DNA of 64,000 bases, taken from positions 2,108,001 to 2,172,000 of the forward strand of contig MU839827.1 in NCBI GenBank assembly GCA_030411725.1, in the 5' to 3' direction. Made by a program: the position numbers and the translations under genes. Shown one piece after another: positions 35,205 through 46,137 of this stretch. How positions within the stretch are numbered: the first letter of the stretch is position 1; every line of letters begins with the position of its first letter. Source of the DNA: Echria macrotheca. Taxonomy: Eukaryota > Ascomycota > Sordariomycetes > Sordariales > Schizotheciaceae. The notes under the pieces were generated by a model, which had not been told where the DNA came from, did not search any database, and was given only the letters and a program-made list of their open reading frames with translations.

Positions 35205-35550
35205 AGCATGAGATATGAGATATGAGAGCGGTTTACAGGAGATAGGAAAAGGTGGGGGAGTTTGAAGTCGTGGTGGGTATCTCGCTGTCCTACCTAGGGA
35301 GTCTAGGTGTTTTCGTTCTTAATATCGTAAGGGTGCGAGTTTGACAACGAGGAGAGTAGTTTTGTCTTTTTGTCTCCATGTAACTTTCAGGTCAACATGA
35401 GGAGGTATGAGAGGGGTTTGTAGGACATGGGAAAAGTTAGGTGGATAGTCTGAAGCTGTAGGTCTCTAAGTCGTATCTCGCTATCCTGGGTAGGTGTTTC
35501 GTTCTTAAAATCGTAAGGATGTGAGTTTATTTGACGAAGAGGGGAGTGGT
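35205..35550. repeat. Imperfect tandem duplication, period about 185 bp
   Basis: The string TATGAGAGCGGTTTACAGGA (35221) recurs as TATGAGAGGGGTTTGTAGGA (35406), and CGTTCTTAATATCGTAAGG (35314) recurs as CGTTCTTAAAATCGTAAGG (35500). Between and beyond these points the two copies align with scattered substitutions and small gaps. Neither copy has a coding frame. It looks like a local duplication of 3' flanking DNA that has since diverged. Confidence 0.75.
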
Positions 35551-36504
35551 TCACATATATGTATATAAGTCGTATTCTACCTTATGCTTTCTATTTTTTT
35601 TGTTCCCTTGAGAAATAGGCGAGATGGTATGGTATGGTATGGTATGATATTGTCTTTTGAAATCTATCAAGCTATCAAGGTCGGTTCGTGGTGCTTAGGA
35701 TGGATAGATAGATGGACGCATGGTCGATGGGAGACTTTGGGGGTAAACAGATCTAGAGGAGGTATCATTGTCGTATGTGTGTATGTGCGTATGTGTGAAA
35801 CATATACCCAATGTCGATGGGTTACCCTAGGACTTGAATGATTTTACTTTACTGCTTGCCAGTGGCTCGTTTCTTGGTTCCCTCCACTCCCTCCCCTCGC
35901 CCCCTGGATGTACCTGAGAACTGCTTTGGCGGAATCCATGGAGATGAGACGGCGCAATATAGCAATTTTGTCTCCCTCCCCCCCCCCTCTCTCTCTCTGT
36001 CTCTTCCCTCAGCCTCGGGACTTTATGCAAAGGATATCAATCTGTGGTGGGAGTGCAGTTGGCAGTTGGTTCGAGACTGAACGGAGCAACTGCCCGAGAC
36101 ATGATCTATTTACTGATTAGTATCCTAGGCGGTTGGGTGTAAACTTTTGCTGGGGTTTCAAAGACGGAATTAGTGGACTTGAGTCTGTCACTCTATCATC
36201 TCGCTCGCTGCCTGGCCCGCTGGTGGGCGATAAACGAAGCAGCCCGGTACCAGCAGCCGAGACTGATCCAGGGGGAGAACATGGCAATCGGTCTTTCTGG
36301 TTCTGGAAACAAGTGACAGAAGAAGCGCTTTGATTCCTCTAAACCCAGTCGTCGTATGGACACGAAGGAAAAAAACCGGTCGAAACATCCCCATGTGGTA
36401 TCACCCAACAGCACCACCGATCTCTTCCTCCCTACCCACCCGTTGATATCCCTCTCCTGTAACTACCGTCATGTATCTAGCCGTTATCCCGGCCGAACCG
36501 TCCC

Positions 36505-36543
36505 GACCGACCGACCGACCGACCGACCAACCAACCAACCAAC
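36505..36543. repeat. Tetranucleotide microsatellite (CGAC)n(CAAC)n
   Basis: Six or so CGAC units pass directly into four CAAC units, in the 3' flank of the Rheb gene. A simple repeat likely to vary in length between strains. Confidence 0.8.
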
Positions 36544-36628
36544 CTGCTCAACCGTTCTGTCAGGGAATCATCATCTCATCACCTCCCTATCCCCCGCCCC
36601 AACAACCATAGCTCCAAAAGAAGAAAAA

Positions 36629-37492
36629 TCACATGACAAGACACTTCCCCCCGGCCGCCGGCTCATTCGGGTTCTGGCTCTTCTCAATCTCGCCAATCAG
36701 CAGCTCAAAGGCCTTGGACACGTTCTCGCCGTACCGGGCACTAGCCTCGGTCCAGGCGCAGCCGTATTTATCGGCCAGGGCTTTGCCTTCCTCTGGGGTG
36801 ACCTGGCGCTGCTCGGGGCGGAGGTCCGACTTGTTGCCCACGATGCAGATGGGGACCGAGTCTGTGCCCTTTTATTTTCGTTCCTGTCAGTGTCCGTGTT
36901 GAGAGGAAGGGGGGGAGACAAACGAGATGATTCAGAATCTTGTCCCGGATAACCTGGACCATCTCAAACGTGGGCAGCGACGAGACTGAGTAGACGAGCA
37001 TGTAGCCGTGGATGCCGATGAAGTGCTTTGAGTTTAGGATGCTGTATTCATCCTGTTTTTTTCGGGTCAGATCAGATGAAGGCATAGGGATCGGATAAGT
37101 AGAGACAAACTTGACCGGCCGTGTCGACAATCTCAGTCGAGTAATCCTGCCCCTTGTATCGGATCTCCTTGCTGAACGTGTTCTCGATGGTGGGGTAGTA
37201 GCTCTCGATGAAGTGGCCATCGGTGTAGCGCACGGCGAGCGAAGATTTGCCTGTCTATTGTCTTAGTAACCCTTCAAATAAACTCTTTTACTGATAATAA
37301 ATCATGTGGTTTATGCGGATGTGTGTTTGTATGTGTGTGTGTGTTTTGTTGTTGTGTGAGGTGAGATGAGAGGGCAGTTTCATGCCACAGACCGTCGAAA
37401 GGAAGAGTGGAGACACTGTGAAGAAAACACATACCGACTGAACGGCTGCCGACAATGGCAATCTTGCGCTGCTTGGTCGGTGGCGAGGGCAT
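36629..37492 (-). CDS. rhb1: Rheb-type Ras-family GTPase
   Basis: Small GTPase of the Rheb group, which activates TORC1 at endomembranes and is controlled by the TSC complex. Four exons are joined from ATG at 37492. The P-loop GSRSVGKSSL has the Rheb arginine at the place where Ras has glycine 12. The switch I region carries SYYPTIENTF, switch II DTAGQDEYSIL with the first intron border right after DTAGQ, then VGNKSDL and EASARYGENV. The protein ends GGKCLVM, a CaaX box for farnesylation. Donor sites of the second and third introns are GTTTGT rather than GTAAGT. The gene is convergent with the seryl-tRNA synthetase gene, with 2 kb between. Assignment is strong. Confidence 0.93.
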
Positions 37493-38939
37493 TTAATGTT
37501 TGTATATGTACGTCTCGCTGCTTGCGTTTGGGGGGTTTTTGGGTTTTGCTGGAGAGGGTTTCTTGTTGCTACGATTGGGATGCGCAGAGAGGGGCCGATG
37601 ACGGATGCCGACAGCAGACAGCAGCTAGACAGCAGCAGCCCGGGATACGCAGCCCACAGCAAACCACCCCCTTGTAGGTGCGTCTGGAGCGTAGTGTTCA
37701 ATACGGTGTATCCCCCTGTAGAGGGAATTCCTGTTTCTCGACCAAAGGATAGCTTTTTGTCGTATGTATTATCGCTCGGAAGACGAAAAGCCCAGACAAG
37801 GTTCTGGACGACAAGGAGTTCTGGTGTTTTTCAGCCTGCAAGTGAATCAGGAACCAAAGTTTACATGAATAATGTCAGTCGAAACCGATCTGACCTTGAT
37901 AGTTACCTTGGTGAAAAGACAATGAAAGCGGGCGGGGCCTGTCACTCTTTCGTGATGAAACACTGGACTCCCTGAGAGCAGTAAACGCATGACACGACCA
38001 ACGTGCGTCGCCTTTCACCGTATGCTTGCCTCGCTGTGTCCCTCTCGCAGTCTTTCCTGGTATGAGAGAGAATATTCGCCAAAACTTCAGGCAGAATATG
38101 AACCTCGATCAACAGGATTATTGACGTAGGTCAGGTCAGGTCGGTAGGGAGGTAGGAAGGTAGGCAGAATCCCCCCCCAACTTTCGCGGGGATCTTGTGC
38201 TGTGGTGGGGGTGGTTGAGGTGGGGTAACCTCAGACTAGCTGTACCTCCGTACCAACAGCGGGGTTGTGAGCTGCTATTCTAGTGAAGAAGGAAGCACCT
38301 AGACTTCGACCGGGCGATGCCTTGACGTGACTCCATGCGGCTCGAGTCAAGCGGTTACACAATATATGTCTTGAACCCCCGCCTTAGAATGGCAAGTGTT
38401 GTGTGTCGGGCGTCCCTTGCTTCAGTCCGAGTCGAAGCTGGGCCGTCTGTATTTCTTCGTGATCAACAGTTTCGTTACCAGAACACAACTACTCATACAG
38501 CAATGGGGAGGAAAGAAGGCCATCACGCTGTTCTCGCTATTTCCGCTGTTCTAATCAATATAGTGTATGAACCGCTCCGTAATCCATATCTTGCCCAACA
38601 TCGTTGCCCAATCCCCTGCCCTGATCCCCGGCCGGAGCACCTGGCCCCTCATGAAATATTCATCACTCGAACCCCCTAGAAACCGAGACTCATCTATCGT
38701 CCGATATGTGCATATCTTGTCCGTCATCCCACTAGTCATCGCTTCCAAATAACTTCCCCAGCCGGCATCCACGAATACGCCCATGCATGTGTCCCAAATA
38801 GAATGCTGCCGCATATCAAATCAACCCAACAGCTTCTCTCATACTCCAGTATATTCCCTTGGCCCCGTATGCAACCACCCATACCCCTAGAACAACGCCC
38901 GCTTCACAAAATCACCCGTCTCTCCCGTCTCCGCCCGAT
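37493..38939. other. Gene-free interval between rhb1 and the WAPL-like gene
   Basis: About 1.45 kb. The left part is the rhb1 promoter and the right part (about 38560-38939) is probably the 3' UTR of the minus-strand WAPL-like gene. A G-rich run of AGGT/GGTAGG units lies near 38131-38165. No gene or structured RNA recognised. Confidence 0.45.
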
Positions 38940-41545
38940 CTATGCCATTAACTGCCCAACTAGACTCTGCAGTCTTGCCATGGCCTTGAATTGTGACCCC
39001 TGCACCTCAGCCACTTTGTGGTTGACGGCTATGAACTCGTTGATCGAGTCCAGTAGGGGCTGGATGCTCTTGTTCGGATGCACCACCTGGAACCTATCCC
39101 GGATTGGTGCTGACAAGCACAGGTATCCTAGAAGGATCGCGAGATACCCTAGAGCAACATTGAGATGTGTCTTTTCCATCGAATCGGCCTGTCGACATGT
39201 TAGCAACTCTCTGCAACCCCATGGCTAGCTCTACCTACATCAGATGTCTTTGAGTGGTTCTCAGCAAACACCCTGATCAGCTTATCAAGGGTAGATGTCG
39301 ATCCATCCCTGTCCTGCTCTAGGCTTCGCGCCGCAGGGGGGTAGTAGGCGCACAGGTTGATCATGGCTGCCAGCATGAGCACCAATGTCTCGTGTGCTTT
39401 TGTTAAGAATGCCTCCTCCTTCATCGACTTGAGCACCATCTCAAACAAGCCGCACGATGATCTCGCAAGGTCCCGGAGGAGCCCTGGCTCGACAAACATC
39501 AGACAAGCATTCGAATTGTTGTTAGTGACGTTGAGGGTCAGCCGTATGGCAAGACTCTCGGTGTCGTTGTATTCCACCGAAGGACGGCGAAGCGCTGTCG
39601 CCAATAACCGAACCACAGTCGGCACATACTTTCGGTTCCATATCGGCCCCTGGTTCGACTCCATGGCGTTAATCGAATGCGTCTCCAACACGTACAATGC
39701 CAAGTAGAAATCCGTTGAGTCTTCCTGATGCGGAAACTCCCAGGCAGCTGCGTCGGACAAGCTAGTTGACAGAATCGTGAACAAGTGGTCGGTGATCGTC
39801 GGCGTGAAGATGTCGCTTTCGCCTACCGAGTGGCTGGGCTGCATCATGAGTAAATCCAAACATTTCAGCGCCAGACGTCGGGGTGACAAGGTCGTTGGCG
39901 AACAAGGCGTCCATATCGGCAGCCCCAAGAGCGATGTTTTGATCGTCCCAAGCGTGTTCTGAGCGTGTTTGCTGACATTCTGCTTCTTATCCCGAGCCAG
40001 CAAGCTAATGTCGGATGATTCACCCAGTAAACGATTCAATAGAACAGAAAAGCCCGGGGCCCGAAGCTGCTGGACGAGATGAGCGGACGACGACGCAGCA
40101 AGCAGCGTGATGACGATGGCAAGGATCGAATAGCCTGCTATCACATCCGCCTCTTGCTCGAGCATCTTGAGGAGACTTCCCTCGTCGGCGTGATTGCGGA
40201 ACTGCCGGCGGAAACCCTGCTGGCTGATCTTCTGGGCAAGTTCCAGGAGGGCTCCCCTTCTCAGCGACGACGGTTTCGCGGATGGCAAGCCGATTCGGTC
40301 CATGATATCGCCCACTTCGTCTGCGAACCGGCTGTTTGCTCCGGCCTGTCGCAGCTCGTGGAGACTTCGAACAGCGCCCGTATTCACAGTCTCATCGTCC
40401 TCGTCCAAGAATGAAAATCGGCTGCTTGTCGTGACTTGTGGTAACCGTCCAAAATTGAACATGGACCCGCCATTCGCTTCCTCCACAACCTCGCCGAGAC
40501 CCAAACTCAAAAGATCACCGTCATCCGCGAGCATCGTCCTCTGCTGGCTGTAGGTAAACTTGGGGCCCGTCTTTTTCGTGCCTATGGCAGGTCGTGGCGC
40601 CGATCTGGAAACTTGAGGCGTAGAGTCCGGTGGTGGGCTCGCATCGCGAAATGTAAAATCGACATCGAACTTTGAGGTCGACGAAGCCAGCGGTGGTGAT
40701 ATTGGTTGTGAGTCCTCTTCCTCGCTCTCTTCGGCCTGCTCGGCTAGGGTGTCTATAAGTCGTTTTTTCCTAGGACCAGGATTCACGGCTACTTGCGACC
40801 CGGATGAGCTTGCCGGTGGTGATGGTCTCTTCTTAGTTAACGACCTATCTAACACCGGCGCTTCGCGAGATGGGCGCAACGGAATATCCTGTTTGGGTTT
40901 CGCGATTCTGTCCGTGCTCATGCTCAGACCAGCGAGAGACCTCGATGTCTTCACCGAGAACGGCATAATGGTTTGTGGAGCGGCGTCCTCCATCCTTATG
41001 TCGTCCCGCGGAGGCGTCTCGGATCTGACGACGGGCTTGGCGATTCTTGTCGGTTTTGGCGTCTTGTTCTCGTCTGCTTGCCTTCCAGGAGATCTTCTCT
41101 TCGGAGGCGGACCTCGCAATGCAGGCGGCGGAGACACGGGAAAGTCATAGAGATCGGTCGATTCAAGCGCCCTCTCCGAGTACGTTCGAGTAAGCTTGCG
41201 CTTCCCCGTCGCCCCGTCGTCTGGCAACAACCCATCCCCAAGACTTATGCTGGTGGTCAAAGGCTGGCTGTTGATCTCCTTCGGCACCCTCCGTCGTACT
41301 TGGTTTGCATTTGACCCTTCCGGTCGTCGCTTCCCCCTCTCGGGATTCGCGAGAGGTCGAGACCGAGGAGGGGGCTCCGTGGAGCTTGAGCGCGACAAGG
41401 CGGCGCTCGGGGCGGAGACCTCGGTCGTCGAGCCGCCAGCGCCAGATGTCCCGCCGGTAGGGACCGGCCGCTTCTTGACAGATTTACCATACGTAGTTAT
41501 CCGTCTCTTCGGCGGGAGATCGTACATTTCATATGGGTCGTTCAT
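38940..41545 (-). CDS. WAPL-type cohesin release factor
   Basis: Predicted homologue of Wings-apart-like, which opens the cohesin ring together with Pds5. Two exons (41545-39239 and 39188-38940) give 851 residues. The first ~400 residues are disordered and rich in Ser, Pro and basic residues, with several SP sites. The C-terminal half is an all-helical repeat domain: SLHELRQAGANSRFADEV, DIMDRIGLPSAKPSSLRRGA, then LAQKISQQGFRRQFRNH, which matches the start of the WAPL domain, and helices continue to VAEVQGSQFKAMARLQSLVG at the end. The intron is canonical with a CTAAC branch point. The first ATG in the frame, MNDPYEMYDLPP at 41545, is used; the frame is open for another 35 codons upstream but has no ATG there. 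Assignment rests on the C-terminal domain and is fairly strong. Confidence 0.78.
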
Positions 41546-42760
41546 CGTGAGCGTCGCAACGGAAAGCGCGTCGAGTGGGGTAGATCGGTGGGCAGGCGAC
41601 GGTCGATGTCTCTCAAAATAGGCACGTGGACCAAACGCGTCTATTTCCACATGTTGACTTTTAGCCTACGAAGGTGGTGTCATAGGACGAGCGCGCAGGT
41701 GTAGGGCGGTAGATAGGGCGGTGGAAAGCGATGCAAGCTGAATGTTGACGGGTGGAGGACGGAGGATCTTCGGCCGGCGAATTGATTACAGCGCTGGAAG
41801 CGATGAGGATCGAATCGCGCTTTCCATTGGGAATTCTTTCGGAGAGTCGGGCGACTTAGGATGGCGCAAAGGTCCTTTGTGCGAAAGAACAAACAGCCAC
41901 GGTACCGTCGCCAAAAGCTCGGGTGTTCGATTGGGATCCCTCAAGACGATGCGATTCGCTGTTTACTTGACAATGTTTTTAGGATTGAGAGGACACACCT
42001 GCAGCCCCACCTGCAGCAGCCCGCCTTGCCTCTCTGTATCAAAATAACTAGAGTACTTGGGTCCAGGGTCCAAGTTGTTACCGTCGGCAGAGCAAATGCG
42101 AGGGCGAAAGCGACGGCTGCCCTTGAATGATTGAAAGTATGTACATGACGGCTTCTAATTATTCACGGAAGCTTCACAAGCGCACAGTGTCATCTCATCT
42201 CCGTCCTTGTCTTGCTTCCGATCGTGATCAGACGATGCGCTTAACGGGGAGTCGGCCTCGATGAGTCGAGCGATTGCGGTCGGTGCTCAACGTTTCCGGC
42301 AGGGCCAGGTCTCGGCGGGCGGCGGGAGAAGTGGGGCCTCGAGGTGCGGAGTTCGGGCGGTGGCTGATAGTGGGGTTCTCACGGCGAGACCTGGTCTGGG
42401 TTCCTTCCTCAACTGGGGCTTTTCTGCACCGGAATTTTTCTCTTGTCAGAATCAGCTCGTCGATGGTATTCTGAGAAATCTACTCTGCCGGGCCCAAGTA
42501 TTTCAGTTTTGCAGGTAAGGCCCTGCCCCTAGCAGTGTACCCCGCGGACTCGGGCGATATGCCCCCTCCTCGAGTTCCCCCATCCGACTCGGGCCCTATG
42601 AAGGCCGTTTGGCAAGCCGGAAACTCAGCAGACCATCCATGTTCCGATATGAGCGGCCGTCACACTACGTCTTCTCCTTGCCTTAGCTTCCGTTTTATGC
42701 TTTAGGGGCAGCATTGGTTAATGACAGCTTTGCCCAGAACGCCCAACCGGTTCATTCACC
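41546..42760. promoter_or_regulatory. Divergent intergenic region between the WAPL-like and UPRT genes
   Basis: About 1.2 kb carrying two outward promoters. A 15-bp direct repeat (GACTCGGGCGATATG at 42548 and GACTCGGGCCCTATG at 42586) lies about 165-210 bases before the UPRT start. No coding frame with support. Confidence 0.5.
42548..42600. promoter_or_regulatory. Imperfect 15-bp direct repeat upstream of UPRT
   Basis: Two copies of GACTCGGGCnnTATG, matching at 13 of 15 positions, start 38 bp apart and sit within 215 bases of the UPRT ATG. Each contains a CGG triplet, the half-site type of zinc cluster regulators. A regulatory role is inference only. Confidence 0.4.
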
Positions 42761-43656
42761 ATGTCAACACCGCTTGAGAAGGCCAAAGTCGCCCCCACCC
42801 GTCCCGTGGGTCCAGACTACCGGTCAGAGAGCCAGAAGCCGGCCGCTACGGTGTCGACGGGGGTCGAATTCGAGACCGTCACCATCCTCCCCCAGACGCC
42901 CCAGCTGATTGCTTTGCTCACGTGCGTCCCCGGCCCGAATCCCTAGCTCTTCTGTTCCAGCTCACATAGACTAGTATCATCCGCGACAAGAAAACAGACC
43001 GCGGTGACTTTATTTTCTACTCCAATCGCATCATCCGGCTTCTCGTCGAAGAAGGTCTGAACCACCTGCCCACTATCGAGCACACGGTAACGACACCCGT
43101 CGGCCGTCCGTACGATGGGCTCGCTTTCCAGGGCAAGATCTGTGGAGTGTCCATCATGCGCGCTGGTGAAGCCATGGAACAGGGTCTCCGGGACTGCTGC
43201 CGCTCGGTGCGCATTGGCAAGATCTTGATTCAACGTGATGAGGAGACGGCCATGCCCAAACTCTTCTATGACAAACTTCCCGAAGATATCGCTGACCGTT
43301 GGGTTCTGTTGCTGGATCCCATGTTTGCTACCGGTAAGTGTTTGCAATAAGTAAACCTACAGGGCTGACCTGGAATCATTAGGTGGCTCGGCCATCATGG
43401 CGGTTGAGGTGTTGATATCGCGTGGCGTTCCCGAGGAGCGTATCTTGTTCCTGAACCTAATTGCCAGCCCCGAAGGCATCAGGAATTTTGCAACAAAGTT
43501 CCCCAAGCTCCGGGTGGTGACCGCCTTTGTTGACCAAGGACTCGACGAGAAGAAGTAAACGCCTCCTGTTCCGCAACCGTGAGATTTGACTGACAAACCG
43601 ACAGCTATATCATTCCTGGGCTCGGCGACTTTGGTGACAGATATTATACTCGGTGA
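42761..43656 (+). CDS. fur1: Uracil phosphoribosyltransferase
   Basis: Converts uracil and PRPP to UMP; needed for uracil salvage and also for the URC route of uracil degradation, which starts from UMP (there called URC6). Four exons (42761-42921, 42975-43333, 43383-43554, 43605-43656) give 247 residues. Visible are IIRDKKTDRGDFIFYSNR, the conserved GVSIMRAGEAMEQGLR, the PRPP-binding loop LLLDPMFATGGSAIMAV, and the uracil-binding end YIIPGLGDFGDRYYTR. Length and motifs match yeast Fur1 (about 216-250 residues). All intron borders preserve these strings. Downstream is ELF1 (convergent, 234 bases away) and then URC1, which supports a link to uracil breakdown. Confidence 0.95.
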
Positions 43657-43890
43657 ACAGATAGTCGGGTTATCCATTAACAACATGTCAGGTCGGAAGG
43701 CGTTATCATGGATGCGGACGTTTCACTGTCCATCATGGGCAACGATTAATCGTATATGAAACCGGAAACCATTTGACGAATTCGCTGTGTCTCGCTTTAG
43801 GCGCTTCAGCTATCCCATATCCGTAGCGAACCAGTGATACCATACCTAGAATGCGTGCAAGAAAACTAAATTGTTTGACTCCCGCCAGCC

Positions 43891-44488
43891 TCAGTCGTAA
43901 TCTTCATCGTCCCCCACCACCCCCTCCCCTTCGTAGTCTCCTCTATCATCATCGTCTTCGTACGCATCCTCTTTTGGTTTCGAACCGCCGGGTCGCCCGC
44001 TCACTAACCTGCCGCGACTTCCCCCAAGTTGTCCACTATCTCCGCCGCCATCCGGATGTGCCACAGCATCTACTACGGTTAGCAAGGTGTCATTGGGGTG
44101 GAGAAATGTGTTCGCGTACCCGCGGCGTCTACCCACTCGCTGTATACGTCCACGGCAGCCGAGAGATCTGCCAGACAGAAATATTAGCCATAGACTTCGC
44201 TCACGAACGATGGGAGCCGCTCACAATTTATTCCACACTGGAATTTTTGGCCGCAGACTTTACAATCCAGCTGGCCGACGCCAGCCTTCTTGTCGAGTTT
44301 CACGGTGACGGAGTGCTCGTGATTACAGAACAAGCAGGTAAAAACCGTTGGGAGAGGGTCGTTCTGCGACCGCGTGCTGGTTAGCCTGATAACGACCGGA
44401 GTGAAAGTAGATCTGGGCGAACAAAAGCGCATTAACCCACCCTTTTCGGGCCTTGTGGCTTCCGAGAACTCTTCTTGCGCTTGCCCAT
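43891..44488 (-). CDS. elf1: Transcription elongation factor ELF1 (ELOF1 homologue)
   Basis: Small zinc-ribbon factor that travels with elongating RNA polymerase II and helps transcription through chromatin. Four exons are proposed from ATG at 44488; exon 1 (44488-44441) encodes MGKRKKSSRKPQGPKR, a basic N-terminus. The zinc ribbon is TCLFCNHEHSVTV followed by GQLDCKVCGQKFQCGIN, with the four cysteines present, then YLSAAVDVYSEWVDAADAVAH, as in all ELF1 proteins. The C-terminus is a Gly/Ser then Asp/Glu-rich tail ending VGDDEDYD, longer than in animals but usual in fungi. The acceptor before NDPLPTVFT was chosen from the conserved NDPL string. It lies between UPRT and URC1 and is not known to take part in uracil metabolism. 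Confidence 0.92.
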
Positions 44489-46137
44489 GGTGTTTTGTCG
44501 TGGTTTGAAGTCTGAACAGTTGCCGATTCACAAGACTATCGAAGCAGCTTCCAAACAGTTGTCGGCGCTGAGTCCAGAGTAGAAACCTAGCAGCAGGTCG
44601 CTGAGAGTCGCAAACCACGTATTGAGCGGGAGTTGTGTAGCGTCTAACAAATGCGCGTTGCTTCAAGATGTCGTCGCGATGCCCCGCCAAGGTGTGCAAG
44701 GTGAGAGTGGTTCCGGCCCCACCCGTCGAAAATCCTTCCCCACTGGTAGTTGGCTCACGTCTTGGCTCGTGCACTCGGCTTCGACCCCTGCTTATCGCGT
44801 GTTGGATTTCTAGGACTGGGCACAATGGGGAGTGAGACTGCTGTCCTATTGGCTAACTCTGTGGAAAAGAATTCCTTATATACATCTTCCTGTCAACCAC
44901 ATGCCAGATCCTTGCTACCGAAGTCGGTACGTAATCGGGGCCGGAAATAGCCGGGCGCGTTAGGGCCTACAGTGGCCGGCTGCAGTAAATCCGTACCGAT
45001 AAGTGCTAAGCGAGTTTATTAGATAAAACTATTTAGTAAATTAGTAAATTACTAAACAAAGTTATTAAATAAAGCTATTAAATAAAGCTAGTAAGTTAAG
45101 TTAGATAAAGCTGCTAGATAAAGCTATTTGTAGCTACTAGCTAGTTATTAGCTAGTTGCTAACTGGCTTTATAGTGGCTCTATGTATGAAGCCAATCCCG
45201 GTATTTGGAATTAGCTTTGACTTTACGGTTTTTGGGGGTGGCTTGGATGTGGATTGGATTGGATTGGCTTGGATTTGACTTCATCTGGCTTGGCTCATGC
45301 CAGCGCTGTCGCGAAGCCCCAGGGGTATCCACAGCGGTTATCTGAGGTAGGTATGACGAAACAGCTGCCAGACCGCCGAGAGGGGACGTGATCGGGTACT
45401 GTACATACTCGGCGAAGTGCTCCCGATGACCGGCAGTGATCTAGGACAGGACACTTCAGGCTTCTACAAATTGATGGGATGCATTTCCCAACAGTTCTGG
45501 TTTGTTCTAGACTGGTTGAGGGAGAAGTAAGGGGCATTTCTTTCCCGGTGCTGGAACACACAACTCCACCGGCGGGATGAGTCCAGCAATGCACTCCAAC
45601 GTGTACCTGTCGGCGCCAACCCCAAGCTCCGCAGGACGCGGAAGCCGAGCCGAAGAGGTGCCCCGCCTCACTACTGGTCCTCGGCATGGCCAAGGTGAAC
45701 AAGTCGGCGGGAGTCAGGGGGTTGGGAGACAGCTCCCCGGAGCATCCTTACGTACCGGGATTCCGCAGGGCCGCTGAACCCCTGCCAATCGATCAGCTGG
45801 TACATGCCAGTGCTCTCTGCTTCCGACCGCCGGGGAATACAAGACTCACAGCCCAAAGCCGGCAGACAAGTTTGTTTCCTCTCCTTTGCTCTCTGACCTT
45901 TCCTGTGTGAGTCTGTCTTGTCCCGGCTATAAACCGTGTGGTGTCGATTGCAGCTGCCCGATCCGGCCTCTCCCCGCCCGCTTTCCCGGAACGGAAACAA
46001 ATCGACGGAAGAGAGCTTCCAAGTTGGAAACTTTTGCTGCTGCTGTTTGCAAATTGCATTTCTCAACTCAAAAAAACCTAAAAACTTTCCACATTATTTG
46101 TTATCTCAGCTTGCCGAATCCCGCTCCGGTACCACCA
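44489..46137. promoter_or_regulatory. Divergent intergenic region between elf1 and urc1
   Basis: About 1.65 kb. It includes a sharply AT-rich island (about 45000-45180) built from variants of AATAAAGCTATTA and TAGCTAGTTA, and just right of it a GGATT-type short repeat (45242-45276). The last 250 bases form a C/T-rich leader ahead of urc1. No convincing gene; one open frame runs into urc1 from 45886 but has no support upstream of 46138. Confidence 0.5.
45000..45180. repeat. AT-rich island with degenerate short repeats
   Basis: Within GC-rich surroundings this stretch is dominated by A and T, with many TA dinucleotides. Units such as AATAAAGCTATTA, AGATAAAGCT and TAGCTAGTTA recur with small changes. 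It could be a relic of a transposable element altered by repeat-induced point mutation, or a simple AT-rich spacer. No terminal repeats or target duplication were found. Confidence 0.55.

Larger units (their letters stand above)
34632..36628. other. 2 kb gene-free interval between the seryl-tRNA synthetase and Rheb genes
   Basis: The two genes are convergent, so this holds both 3' regions. It contains an imperfect tandem duplication of about 185 bp (35205-35360 and 35395-35550), a GGTAT-type short repeat near 35627-35646, a pyrimidine tract with a CT run at about 35975-36005, and a tetranucleotide CGAC/CAAC repeat at about 36505-36543. No coding frame with support was found. Confidence 0.5.

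Noticed and set aside
36065..36090. A GGTTCGAGAC string resembling a tRNA B box
   Set aside because: No pairing T-stem and no A box at a suitable distance.
36356..36952. Plus-strand frame of about 198 codons opposite the rhb1 3' exons
   Set aside because: Its right part mirrors the Rheb coding sequence and its left part includes the tetranucleotide repeat.
41546..41650. Longer N-terminus for the WAPL-like protein
   Set aside because: The frame is open but contains no ATG upstream of 41545; the apparent start at 41650 is GTG.
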